Below are positions 1 to 12,148 of a stretch of DNA of 28,575 nucleotides, piece by piece. The DNA lies in the NCBI GenBank assembly GCA_016234305.1, contig JACRFM010000021.1, positions 1 through 28,575 of the forward strand, written 5' to 3'. The notes beneath the pieces were generated by a model. That model saw only the letters and a program-made list of their open reading frames with translations, was not told the DNA's origin and ran no database searches. The translations under genes and the position numbers were made by a program. The first letter of the stretch is position 1. The number at the start of each line of letters is the position of its first letter. Source of the stretch: Candidatus Kerfeldbacteria bacterium. Lineage in GTDB: Bacteria; Patescibacteriota; Patescibacteriia; Veblenbacterales; UBA10138.

Positions 1-85
1 ATTAGACTTTTGCTAAAACTTTTAACTTACTGTAACTTGACCATTTATCATTTAGGGATTAAGTATTATATACTTACATAGTCTT

Positions 86-1411
86 ATGAAGAGCAAGGCT
101 TTTATCAGAAAATTGTTACCAGCTTGGCTGCTTGGTATTTATCATTGGGTTGCCTCTTTTGGGGCGGTCATAATTTATGGTTGGCCGGCGCGTTCTCTCT
201 TGGTTGTTGGTGTTACCGGTACCAAAGGTAAAACTACGACGGCTAATATGATTTGGCATATTTTACAGTCGGCTGGCCTTAACACCGGACTCATTTCCAC
301 CGCCCAGGTGGCTATTGGCCAAGAGGTGAAGTTAAATGATTTAAAAATGACCATGCCGAGCCGTTTTAAACTGCAGCGTTTGTTTAGACAAATGGTGCGG
401 GCAAATTGCCGTTACGTGGTGGTGGAGACTTCTTCCGAAGGTTTGGCGCAATGGCGGCATTTGGGCATACCTTATCGCCTAGCGGTTTTTACCAATTTGT
501 CCCCGGAACATATTGAATCTCACGGTTCATACGTTAACTATCGCGCCGCTAAGGGCAAGTTGTTTGCCCGACTGGCCAGCTTAAGTAGAATCAAAAAAGA
601 TTTAACTTTTCCCGTTACGGCAATTATAAATTTAGATGACGCGGCGGCTGATTATTTTTTACATTTTAAAGTTAAGCGGCGCTGGGGTTACAGTTTGCGT
701 TCATCTAGTGACGCACGGGTTAGTTCGGTTATCAGAGCTCAGGTTGATAATTTTGATTTAGTTTCGGCTAGAATCAGACTGCCCGGTCAGGCTTTAACTT
801 TGGCAGTGGGTGGTGAGTTTAACATTTATAACGCCTTGGCGGCAGTTAGTGTTGGTTTGGCACTCGGTCTGCCACTCCCAGTTATAATTCAAGCGTTGGA
901 GAAATACCGGGGCACTCCGGGGAGAATGGAATTTGTCGAACAGGGGCAGCCCTTCCGAGTGGTGGTTGATTATGCTCATACGGCTAATTCTTTGGAGCAG
1001 GTTTATAAAACTCTGAAACCTTATGGCCGCCTGCTGGCTGTTTTGGGAGCTTGCGGTGGCGGGCGAGATAAGGCCAAACGCCCGGTGTTAGGCCAGCTGG
1101 CGGCTGAGCAGGCGGCCAAAGTTTGGATAACCAACGAAGACCCTTATGATGAGAACCCGGAACAAATTATGGCTGCCGTGGCGGCGGGAGCAGAAGCTTT
1201 TGGTAAGGTTAATGGCCAAGATTTGTTTATAGTTAGTGACCGGCGGCGGGCTATTAGTGAGGCTTTGAAAGCAGCTGGGAGCGGTGATATTGTGGTTATA
1301 ACCGGTAAAGGCAGTGAGCAGTGGCTATGTGTAGCTGATAATCAAAAAATACCTTGGGATGACAGGTTAGTGGTTAAAGAGGAATTGGCTAGGATTGGTT
1401 TTAGTGTGTGA
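86..1411 (+). CDS. murE: MurE-like Mur ligase (UDP-MurNAc-peptide synthetase), short form
   Basis: ATP-dependent Mur ligase, most like MurE, which adds the third amino acid to UDP-MurNAc-dipeptide in cytoplasmic peptidoglycan precursor synthesis. Visible motifs: ATP-binding loop GTKGKTTT (residues 45-52), VETSSEGL, FTNLSPEHIESHG followed by the AAKGKLF lysine segment, DYAHT (295-299) and GACGGGRDKAKRP. The region where MurE reads the incoming amino acid is NEDPYDENP (350-358) and not the DNPR of diaminopimelate-adding enzymes, so the substrate cannot be named. At 441 residues it is shorter than typical MurE (about 490): the N-terminal UDP-binding domain is missing and replaced by a hydrophobic stretch at residues 12-32 that may touch the membrane. 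The start is the first ATG after an AT-rich leader without a clear Shine-Dalgarno. MurT or another MurE-like branch remains possible. Confidence 0.82.
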   Translation: MKSKAFIRKLLPAWLLGIYHWVASFGAVIIYGWPARSLLVVGVTGTKGKTTTANMIWHILQSAGLNTGLISTAQVAIGQEVKLNDLKMTMPSRFKLQRLFRQMVRANCRYVVVETSSEGLAQWRHLGIPYRLAVFTNLSPEHIESHGSYVNYRAAKGKLFARLASLSRIKKDLTFPVTAIINLDDAAADYFLHFKVKRRWGYSLRSSSDARVSSVIRAQVDNFDLVSARIRLPGQALTLAVGGEFNIYNALAAVSVGLALGLPLPVIIQALEKYRGTPGRMEFVEQGQPFRVVVDYAHTANSLEQVYKTLKPYGRLLAVLGACGGGRDKAKRPVLGQLAAEQAAKVWITNEDPYDENPEQIMAAVAAGAEAFGKVNGQDLFIVSDRRRAISEALKAAGSGDIVVITGKGSEQWLCVADNQKIPWDDRLVVKEELARIGFSV

Positions 1412-1496
1412 TTAGGCAAAATAATCCTGTGGATAACAAAATTGACTAAAAGATGAACTTGTCAATGTTTTTTTATTATTTAATCGTTTTTTATTT

Positions 1497-1522
1497 ATTT
1501 TTGGCTAATACTAGCCAAAAAT
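1497..1522 (+). other. Stem-loop in the murE-rpoB spacer
   Basis: An 11-bp stem built on TTGGCTA / TAGCCAA closes a 4-nt ATAC loop. It lies 86 nt after the MurE-like stop and 205 nt before rpoB. There is no long T-run after the stem, so it is at best a weak terminator of the upstream gene. Apart from this hairpin and the promoter at 1564-1592, I see nothing in the 315-nt spacer 1412-1726. Confidence 0.5.
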
Positions 1523-1563
1523 TAAGAGATATTCAATTTATACACAAAAAAGCTCTTGACAAC

Positions 1564-1592
1564 TTGACAGCGAATAGTTTTGGTGATAGAGT
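1564..1592 (+). promoter_or_regulatory. Candidate sigma70-type promoter for rpoBC
   Basis: TTGACA (1564-1569), 17-nt spacer, TAGAGT (1587-1592, 4/6 match to TATAAT). The -35 hexamer is doubled: another TTGACA lies 8 nt upstream at 1556-1561, giving TTGACAACTTGACA. Transcription would start near 1599, leaving a leader of about 130 nt before rpoB. Confidence 0.55.
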
Positions 1593-1726
1593 TTAACTAC
1601 TTTTATTGACGAGCCATACTTTTGTGGTTTAACACAAAGTTAATGCGTCTTAAGCCAATTGACTAGTTTAAAGCTTAATTAATCTCATTCCAAAAATCAC
1701 ACGATTAGTGGGACGAGATATTTTTT

Positions 1727-5125
<3,399 letters not shown>

Positions 5126-5145
5126 TTTCGAATTATTTGTCCATT

Positions 5146-8100
5146 ATGTTTACTGACCGCGATTATCTTACCGCTAACGATTTCAACTCCATCCGTTTAA
5201 AATTGGCTTCGCCTGAGGAAATTTTAGCTTGGTCATATGGTGAAGTAATCAAACCGGAGACCATTAATTATCGTACTCAGAAGCCGGAAAAAGACGGTTT
5301 GTTTGATGAAAGGATTTTTGGTCCGACTAAAGATTGGGAATGCTATTGCGGTAAGTATAAACGTATTCGTTATCGCGGTATTGTTTGTGATAAATGCGGG
5401 GTGGAAGTTACCCGGTCGGTGGTCAGGCGCGAGCGATTCGGTCATATTAGTCTGGCCACGCCCGTGTCACATATTTGGTTTTTGCGCGGCGTGCCTTCTA
5501 AAATCGGTTTGGTGCTGGGATTATCAGTGCAGGATTTGGAGAAAGTTATTTATTTTGCCTCTTTTATTGTTACCGGGGTGGATAATCAAAAAAAACAGGC
5601 TTTATTAGAGCAGGTAACTAACGAGTTCAAAACTAAGCGCAAAACTATTGAGAATGAAGCTCTGCGGCAGCAAGCTGAGGCGGCCAAGCGGTTCACAGGC
5701 GCAGACTTAGACCGCGAACGCCAGGCCCTGGAAACATTGAAGCAGGAGAAAGTGCAGAAATTGGAAGAAGCTTTTGAAATTGCCCGCCGCGAGCTTAAGG
5801 AGCTTAGACCCTTGCAGATTTTATCCGAGAGCCAATATCAGGATTTGTCTTTGAAATACGGGCAGGTTTTTGAAGCGGCTATTGGGGCCGAGGCCGTTAG
5901 GTTATTATTGACGGAAATAAATATTAGTGAGGAGATTAAACGATTAACCGGCGAGGCCGATGAGGCTCTGCCAGCCAAGCAGAAGAAGTATGTTCGTCGT
6001 TTGAAATTATTAAAGAGTTTGCAGGCGGTGGGGCTTAGACCGGAGTGGATGATTTTAACCGAATTGCCGGTTATTCCGCCGGATTTGCGTCCCATGGTTC
6101 AGCTGGACGGCGGACGTTTTGCCACTTCGGATTTGAACGATTTGTACCGCCGGGTAATTAACCGCAATAACCGCCTTAAACGTTTGCTGGAATTAAATGC
6201 GCCGGAAGTAATTTGCCGCAATGAGAAACGCATGCTGCAGGAAGCGGTGGATGCTTTGTTGGATAATGGCGCCCGCCATGGTAAAACCGTGACCGCTTCT
6301 ACCGGCCAGCGGCGCATGTTAAAGTCCATTGCTGATATTCTGAAAGGCAAGCAGGGACGTTTTAGGCAGAATTTGCTGGGTAAAAGAATTGATTATTCCG
6401 GCCGCAGCGTGATTGTAGTTGGTCCGCACTTGGAGCTAAACCAATGCGGTTTACCCAAGCGCATGGCACTCGAATTATTTAAGCCGTTTGTTATTTCTAA
6501 GCTTATTCAGCGCGAATTGGTGCATAATGTGCGCAGCGCCAATCGTTATATTGAGGCGGCCAAAAGTGAAGTCTGGGATATTTTGGAAGAAATTGTTAAG
6601 GGTTCATATGTGTTGTTAAATCGGGCGCCGACGCTGCACCGCCTCGGGATTCAGGCGTTCCAGCCGGTTTTAATTGAAGGTAAGGCTATCCAAATTCACC
6701 CCTTGGTTTGTCCGGCTTTTAATGCCGATTTTGACGGCGACCAAATGGCGGTTCACGTACCTTTGACCGAAGAAGCCAAATGGGAGGCCGCTACTTTAAT
6801 GATCTCGTCTCATAACTTGTTGAAGCCAGCTACGGGTGAACCGGTGGTTACGCCAAGTAAAGATATTGTTTTGGGTTGTTATTACATGACTAATATTAAG
6901 GTTCCGTCCGTTGGACAAAAATCAAAAGTTTATAGCGATCTCAGTGAAGCAATCTTGGCTTATCAGAGCGGTTTGGTGAAACTGCAGGACCAAATAATCG
7001 TTAGACGCGAGGGCCATCGTTTGGAAACCTGCGTCGGTCGCATTCTATTCAATGAAATTTTGCCGCTGGATTTACGTTTTTGCAATAAAACGGTGGATAA
7101 GAAAATTTTGAATGGTTTAGTGGCGGAATGTTTAACCAAACACGGTTCGGTTAAAACTGCCAGATTATTGGATGATATTAAGGAAATGGGTTTTTCTTAT
7201 TTAACCCAGTCCGGTCTGTCTTGGGGTATGTCGGATTTGCCGGACGTGCCGGAACGCGGTCGGGTTTATCAGGAAGCTGATCTTATGGTTCAGGAGATTT
7301 ATAATCAATATGAACAGGGTTTGTTGACTGACGAAGAGCGTCATACTAAAATTATTGAGATTTGGGCTCAAGTTAAAGATAAAGTCACGGAATTGTCTCG
7401 TCGCGTTTTACCTAAAGAAGGTTCGGTTTTTTCCATGATTGAATCGGGTGCGCGCGGTTCTTGGGGACAGATTACTCAAATGATGGGTATGAAAGGCTTG
7501 GTGACCAACCCGGCCGGTGAAACCATTGAATTGCCGGTGAAGGGTAATTTTAAAGAAGGTTTTGAAGTGTTGGAGTACTTTATATCCACCCACGGCGCGC
7601 GTAAAGGTTTGACTGACACGGCTTTGCGTACGGCTAACGCCGGTTATTTGACGCGTCGTTTGGTTGACGTCTCGCATGATATTGTTATCACGGAAAAAGA
7701 TTGCGGTGATAAACAAGGTTTTGTGGTGAACGCCGTTGATAGCGAGGATATCGGTGATTCTTTGGGTGCCCGGGTCAGCGGTCGCTATGTGATTAGCGAG
7801 GTTAAAGAGCCGGCTTCAGGTGAAGTTATAGTTAAGAAAAACGAGATAGTAACGCTGGCGCAAAACAAAACCATAGATAAGGCTGGAGTGGCAGAAGTGA
7901 GGATTCGTTCCTTGTTGACTTGTAAAACCAGGCGGGGCGTTTGCCAAAAATGTTACGGCAATGATCTGGCTTTTAATGCTTTGGTGGAAACCGGTACGGC
8001 TGTCGGCATTATTGCCGCGCAGTCAATCGGTGAACCGGGTACGCAATTAACCATGCGCACCTTCCATACCGGCGGCGTGGCTTCAGCTGAAGATATAACC

Positions 8101-9102
8101 CAAGGTTTGCCGCGGGTGGAAGAAGTCTTTGAAGCTCGTCCGGTTAAACGCCCTGGGTTATTATCGCCCGCCGATGGCAAAGTAGCGGTGGAGAGTCGTG
8201 GGCGGCAAAAAACCATTAAACTTACTTATAGTGATAAAATTATTGATACCTTTGAGTTAGATAAGTATAAGAATCCGAAAGTTTTGGTTAAAAAAGGCGA
8301 GAAATTAAAGGTTGGCAGCGTACTTTTAAAAGCTGAAGCCGAGCAGGTTAAGTTGCCTTATGAAGCCACGGTTATGGAAATAAACAATAAAGCCGTGATT
8401 TTGAGCCGTACCAGCGAAGCGACAGTTGAATTTGTCGTTCCACTCGGGGTTAGTGCTTGGGTTAAAGATGGCGATACAGTTACCAAAGGCCAGCAATTAA
8501 CTGAAGGCAGCTTGGATGTGCATGAACTTTACCGCTTAAACGGTAAGGAAGCCGTGCAGAGCTATATTTTGAAAGAAATTCAGTATATTTACTCTTCCCA
8601 AGGACAGAAATTAAACGACAAACATATTGAACTGATAGTCCGCCAAATGTTTTCCCGCATGCTGGTGATTGACCCGGGCGATAGTGATTTATTATCCGGC
8701 GAAATTATCACCACGGCCCAATTTGAAGAAGCGAACGATATAGTTAAGGAAGGCGGCCGGCGGGCTACGGCCGAGTATTTACTGCTTGGTATTACCAAAG
8801 CTTCACTCTCGACTGACAGTTTTCTCTCCGCCGCTTCCTTCCAGGAAACCGCCCGAGTTTTAATTGACGCAGCCGTGACCGGCAAGGTTGATTATTTGCG
8901 CGGCTTAAAAGAAAATGTAATTATTGGCCGCTTGATTCCGGCTGGTACGGGTAATGGTCCTTTGGCTGAGATGCTGGCGAAAAAAATGGACGAGGTTAGG
9001 GCCGAACGTGAAGTCGCGGCGCGCGTCCGGCAGGCGGAAATAGAAGCGGCTTTGGTGGCCCAGGCCCAGGCGGCTTTACAAACGGAGGCTGTACCGCAGT
9101 AA
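5146..9102 (+). CDS. rpoC: DNA-directed RNA polymerase subunit beta'
   Basis: Catalytic beta' subunit of RNA polymerase, 1318 residues from the ATG at 5146. An in-frame TTG nine bases upstream would add three residues (MSI), but the ATG yields MFTDRDYLTANDFNSIRLKLASPE and is preferred; neither has a Shine-Dalgarno. The N-terminal zinc site is CYCGKYKRIRYRGIVCDKC (Cys66, 68, 81, 84). The magnesium-binding loop NADFDGDQMAVH begins at residue 526. The second zinc site uses Cys853 (KDCGDKQG) and CKTRRGVCQKC (Cys926, 933, 936). The trigger-loop region keeps GTQLTMRTFHTGGVAS. The C-terminus ends in a charged, Ala/Gln-rich tail after residue 1280. The gene is co-transcribed with rpoB and followed by a strong hairpin terminator. 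Confidence 0.98.
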   Translation: MFTDRDYLTANDFNSIRLKLASPEEILAWSYGEVIKPETINYRTQKPEKDGLFDERIFGPTKDWECYCGKYKRIRYRGIVCDKCGVEVTRSVVRRERFGHISLATPVSHIWFLRGVPSKIGLVLGLSVQDLEKVIYFASFIVTGVDNQKKQALLEQVTNEFKTKRKTIENEALRQQAEAAKRFTGADLDRERQALETLKQEKVQKLEEAFEIARRELKELRPLQILSESQYQDLSLKYGQVFEAAIGAEAVRLLLTEINISEEIKRLTGEADEALPAKQKKYVRRLKLLKSLQAVGLRPEWMILTELPVIPPDLRPMVQLDGGRFATSDLNDLYRRVINRNNRLKRLLELNAPEVICRNEKRMLQEAVDALLDNGARHGKTVTASTGQRRMLKSIADILKGKQGRFRQNLLGKRIDYSGRSVIVVGPHLELNQCGLPKRMALELFKPFVISKLIQRELVHNVRSANRYIEAAKSEVWDILEEIVKGSYVLLNRAPTLHRLGIQAFQPVLIEGKAIQIHPLVCPAFNADFDGDQMAVHVPLTEEAKWEAATLMISSHNLLKPATGEPVVTPSKDIVLGCYYMTNIKVPSVGQKSKVYSDLSEAILAYQSGLVKLQDQIIVRREGHRLETCVGRILFNEILPLDLRFCNKTVDKKILNGLVAECLTKHGSVKTARLLDDIKEMGFSYLTQSGLSWGMSDLPDVPERGRVYQEADLMVQEIYNQYEQGLLTDEERHTKIIEIWAQVKDKVTELSRRVLPKEGSVFSMIESGARGSWGQITQMMGMKGLVTNPAGETIELPVKGNFKEGFEVLEYFISTHGARKGLTDTALRTANAGYLTRRLVDVSHDIVITEKDCGDKQGFVVNAVDSEDIGDSLGARVSGRYVISEVKEPASGEVIVKKNEIVTLAQNKTIDKAGVAEVRIRSLLTCKTRRGVCQKCYGNDLAFNALVETGTAVGIIAAQSIGEPGTQLTMRTFHTGGVASAEDITQGLPRVEEVFEARPVKRPGLLSPADGKVAVESRGRQKTIKLTYSDKIIDTFELDKYKNPKVLVKKGEKLKVGSVLLKAEAEQVKLPYEATVMEINNKAVILSRTSEATVEFVVPLGVSAWVKDGDTVTKGQQLTEGSLDVHELYRLNGKEAVQSYILKEIQYIYSSQGQKLNDKHIELIVRQMFSRMLVIDPGDSDLLSGEIITTAQFEEANDIVKEGGRRATAEYLLLGITKASLSTDSFLSAASFQETARVLIDAAVTGKVDYLRGLKENVIIGRLIPAGTGNGPLAEMLAKKMDEVRAEREVAARVRQAEIEAALVAQAQAALQTEAVPQ

Positions 9103-9129
9103 GCTTTAATTAACGGTTTAATATAGCTA

Positions 9130-9168
9130 TATACAAAAAGGTCTTTAAATTAAAGACCTTTTTGTATA
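9130..9168 (+). terminator. Hairpin terminator after rpoC
   Basis: A 39-nt perfect inverted repeat (two 19-nt arms around one central A) contains AAAAAGGTCTTTAA and its complement, so the 3' arm ends in ACCTTTTTG. It sits 27 nt after the rpoC stop and fits the end of the rpoBC transcript; by symmetry it could work in both directions. Confidence 0.8.
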
Positions 9169-9204
9169 AGTAGAGGTTAGATAGCAAATTAGCCTTATTT
9201 TGGC

Positions 9205-9210
9205 TATAAT
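9205..9210 (+). promoter_or_regulatory. Candidate -10 element for the ftsK block
   Basis: A perfect TATAAT follows the rpoC terminator and lies about 60 nt before ftsK. No good -35 hexamer sits 16-18 nt upstream (best ATAGCA or TAGCAA), so this is a plausible but unproven promoter. The rest of the spacer is AT-rich filler with the degenerate repeat TTAGTCCATAGTTTTTAGTC. Confidence 0.4.
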
Positions 9211-9270
9211 ATATAGGTCGCAGCTAATATAGTTCATAGCTCTTAGTCCATAGTTTTTAGTCATAAAATC

Positions 9271-11448
9271 ATGTCAGGCAGTTCGCCCAGTACTAAAGAT
9301 AAAAAAGATTCTAAAGCCAGTTACCCCTTGCCCGCGGAAACCAAACACGGTTTACAGGTGTTGTTTTTGTTTGTAACGGCTTTGATATTGGTGTTGTCAT
9401 TTTTGGATTTGGCCGGCGTGGTCGGGCAAGCTATCAGTTATGCTTTGCGGTTTTTGGTCGGCCAAGTGGCTTGGTTAGTACCGCCGGTTTTGCTCATCAT
9501 CAGTTATTATTTGTTAACCTCGGCTAAGCCCTGGCCGATTTGGAAAACCTTAGGTTTGATTTTTATGGGCTTAAGTTTAACCAGTTTGATTCATCTGTTT
9601 TTGCCTTTTAAAGATTGGAGTTTGGCGGCTGGTGATTTGCGCGGCGGCGGTTATATTGGTTATGGCTGGTTATGGCTGATTTTTAAGATTTTTGGTTTAT
9701 GGGGAGCGGTGGTCGTATTGCTGGCTTTGTGCCTGGGCGGTTGTTTGATTTTTTTTGAAACTTCGCCGGCCCGGATATTTAGCTGGCTGCGCGGTCTTTA
9801 TCAGCGCCTGCCAAAGCGCCCGGCCAAACCGGTGATTAACGGCAATGTTAGTTCCGCCTCTAAGCCGTTTAGCCGGATTGAGGAATTGACTATTCCGCCG
9901 TTAAATAAATTATTTAAGAATCGTAATGTGGCCGGAGAAGCGGCGGCCAAAAATACCCCGAGCGGCGAAGCCAAGCTGCCCTTGCCCGCTCGCCGTACTG
10001 AATTATCCTTGGATTTGCTGGATGACCGTTCGAGTAACCCAACTTCCGGCGATATTGGAGCTAATCAGGAAAAAATCCAAAAGACTCTGGCTAATTTTGG
10101 TATAGATGTGGAAATGGGGCCAGTAAACGTTGGGCCGACTGTTACCCAATACACCCTGGCGCCCGCCCAAGGCGTTAAATTATCGCAAATTACCGCGCTA
10201 TCCAATGATTTGGCTTTGGCTTTGGCAGCGCATCCGATTCGTATTGAAGCGCCTATTCCCGGGCAATCGCTGGTTGGTATAGAAGTGCCTAATCAGACCG
10301 TCGCGATTGTGGGTTTGAAAGAAATTATGTCGACGCCGGAATTTAAACGCCGTTCTTCGCAACTCACTGCCGCTCTGGGTAAAGACGTGGCAGGTAAACC
10401 TTGGGTAATAGATATAGACCGTATGCCTCATTTGTTGGTGGCTGGCGCTACCGGTTCAGGTAAATCAGTTTGTATTAATGATATTTTAATATCTTTACTG
10501 TTTACTAATTCACCTGACGAGTTGAAGTTTATCATTATTGACCCGAAACGGGTAGAACTATCTTCTTATAACAACCTGCCCCATTTGTTAACTCCAGTGA
10601 TAACTGAAATAGATAAAACCATCAATGCCTTAAAGTGGGTAGTGAATGAAATGGACCACCGTTATAAGATTTTAAATCAAGTAGGCAAACGTAATCTGGC
10701 TTCATATAATCAAACCGCTGACGTCAAAATGCCCTATATTATAGTGGTGATTGATGAGTTGGCTGATTTAATGGCCGTGGCGGCACAAGAAGTGGAAACC
10801 GCCATTATTCGTTTGGCGCAAATGGCTCGGGCCGTGGGTATTCATTTGATTGTGGCCACGCAGCGCCCTTCAGTGGATGTTATTACTGGACTCATTAAAG
10901 CCAATATTACTTCGCGGATTGCTTTTGCCGTGGCTTCAGGTACGGATTCGCGCACCATTTTGGATGTTAGCGGAGCGGAAAAGTTGCTCGGCCGCGGTGA
11001 TTGTTTGTATGTGTCAGCCGAATTGTCCAAGCCGAAACGTTTGCAAGCGGCTTATGTTAGCGACGGGGAAATTGAGCGGGTTACTAGTCAGCTTAAAAAA
11101 GATATTGCGTCTGATTATAATCCGGAAATTGTTAGTAAACCGCTTGGTAAAGTTAATAGTTTGGGTGAGGCTGGGGGCGATGATGATGAATTGCTGGACG
11201 AAGCGGAAGGTATGGTTATTAGCACCGGTAAAGCCTCGGCTACTTATTTGCAAAGGCGTCTGAGGGTCGGTTACGCGCGCGCCGCCAGGCTCCTAGATTT
11301 ATTGGAACAACGGGGCGTGGTTGGCCCGGGTCAAGGCGCTAAGCCTCGCGAAGTCCTGATGCGCCAGGACGCTACAGAAGGCTTTGACGTTCAGGCGGAA
11401 GCTAGCGGGGCTGATGAATTTGAAGAAAAAGACTATAATGATAATTAG
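9271..11448 (+). CDS. ftsK: FtsK/SpoIIIE-type DNA translocase
   Basis: Septum-anchored ATP-driven DNA pump that clears the chromosome from the division site. The N-terminal part has about four transmembrane helices (roughly residues 27-50, 62-83, 95-113 and 130-165). A short linker then leads to the alpha/beta motor. Walker A is GATGSGKS (392-399) and Walker B is VVIDELAD (492-499), followed by ATQRPSVDVITGLIKANI, a hallmark of the family. The C-terminal winged-helix gamma domain, which reads oriented chromosomal guide sequences, is present from about residue 640 (STGKASATYLQRRLRVGY). At 725 residues it matches compact SpoIIIE-type proteins, without the long proline/glutamine linker of E. coli FtsK. 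ATG start, no clear Shine-Dalgarno. It precedes the RodZ-like gene by 5 nt, suggesting one transcript for division and shape functions. Confidence 0.95.
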   Translation: MSGSSPSTKDKKDSKASYPLPAETKHGLQVLFLFVTALILVLSFLDLAGVVGQAISYALRFLVGQVAWLVPPVLLIISYYLLTSAKPWPIWKTLGLIFMGLSLTSLIHLFLPFKDWSLAAGDLRGGGYIGYGWLWLIFKIFGLWGAVVVLLALCLGGCLIFFETSPARIFSWLRGLYQRLPKRPAKPVINGNVSSASKPFSRIEELTIPPLNKLFKNRNVAGEAAAKNTPSGEAKLPLPARRTELSLDLLDDRSSNPTSGDIGANQEKIQKTLANFGIDVEMGPVNVGPTVTQYTLAPAQGVKLSQITALSNDLALALAAHPIRIEAPIPGQSLVGIEVPNQTVAIVGLKEIMSTPEFKRRSSQLTAALGKDVAGKPWVIDIDRMPHLLVAGATGSGKSVCINDILISLLFTNSPDELKFIIIDPKRVELSSYNNLPHLLTPVITEIDKTINALKWVVNEMDHRYKILNQVGKRNLASYNQTADVKMPYIIVVIDELADLMAVAAQEVETAIIRLAQMARAVGIHLIVATQRPSVDVITGLIKANITSRIAFAVASGTDSRTILDVSGAEKLLGRGDCLYVSAELSKPKRLQAAYVSDGEIERVTSQLKKDIASDYNPEIVSKPLGKVNSLGEAGGDDDELLDEAEGMVISTGKASATYLQRRLRVGYARAARLLDLLEQRGVVGPGQGAKPREVLMRQDATEGFDVQAEASGADEFEEKDYNDN

Positions 11449-11453
11449 AGTTT

Positions 11454-12128
11454 ATGCCACGTTTTTTTACTCATAATTTATCCGGCCAGGGCTATGGAGT
11501 CGAAAGTTTGACGGCCGAACGGCAGCGCTTAGGCCTGAGTTTAGAGCAAGTTAGCCGTCAGCTTCATATTCCGGTTAAATATTTGCAAGCTTTGGAAAAA
11601 GGCGAGTTGGAGACTTTGCCGGGTGATAATTATCGTCGTTATTTTACGCGGTCTTATGCCAACTTTTTGCATTTGCCGATAGATAAAATTTTATCGGCTG
11701 ATAAAGATACTGCCACTTCAGCCGCCAAATCAGCTGTGCGGAAACCAATTAAAATAGCCAGTACGACGGTGCACCCTTATCGTTTGTTTATGACGGTGGC
11801 GGCTTCCAGCGCGGTGGTAATCTATTTAGTGAGCGCTGCTTGGTCGGCTTTGGTGCCGCCGCGTTTGCAATTGTTTGAGCCGGGCAATGACCAAACCAGT
11901 TTGAGTGCTACTATCAAAGTCCGCGGACAAACTCAAGTGGGTACGCCCATCGCCATTAACGGCCAGGCCGTGGAGGTTAGTGAGGGCGGCCTGTTTACCC
12001 AAGAAGTTCCGCTTAAACCCGGACTTAATATTATTATCGTGACAGCGCAAAAAACTTATAGCCAGCCGACAGTGGTAACGCGGCGGGTAATATTTTCGCC
12101 GCCTAATCCGGTTAGTTTAATTAAGTAA
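11454..12128 (+). CDS. RodZ-like protein: N-terminal HTH, one TM helix, extracytoplasmic Ig-like domain
   Basis: Bitopic membrane protein with the architecture of the cell-shape protein RodZ. Residues 16-80 form an HTH_25-type helix-turn-helix (ERQRLGLSLEQVSRQLHIP, then KYLQALEKGELETLPG) that in RodZ binds the actin homologue MreB. A basic linker follows (RKPIK near 97-100), then a single transmembrane helix at about 111-134, then an outside domain of about 85 residues. That domain (PRLQLFEPGNDQTSLSATI..., KPGLNIIIVTAQ) looks like a small beta-sandwich or Ig-like fold, not the usual RodZ C-terminal domain. It starts 5 nt after the ftsK stop and lies 20 nt before recA. No MreB gene is in the window. 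The RodZ-like architecture is clear; the function is inferred. Confidence 0.75.
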   Translation: MPRFFTHNLSGQGYGVESLTAERQRLGLSLEQVSRQLHIPVKYLQALEKGELETLPGDNYRRYFTRSYANFLHLPIDKILSADKDTATSAAKSAVRKPIKIASTTVHPYRLFMTVAASSAVVIYLVSAAWSALVPPRLQLFEPGNDQTSLSATIKVRGQTQVGTPIAINGQAVEVSEGGLFTQEVPLKPGLNIIIVTAQKTYSQPTVVTRRVIFSPPNPVSLIK

Positions 12129-12148
12129 TTTATTTTTAGGTTGTTTTT

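Noticed and set aside
1400..1411. Recoded TGA (Gracilibacteria/SR1 code)
   Set aside because: TGA ends the MurE-like, DUF3800 and acyltransferase genes at the expected lengths, and conserved Gly positions use GGN.
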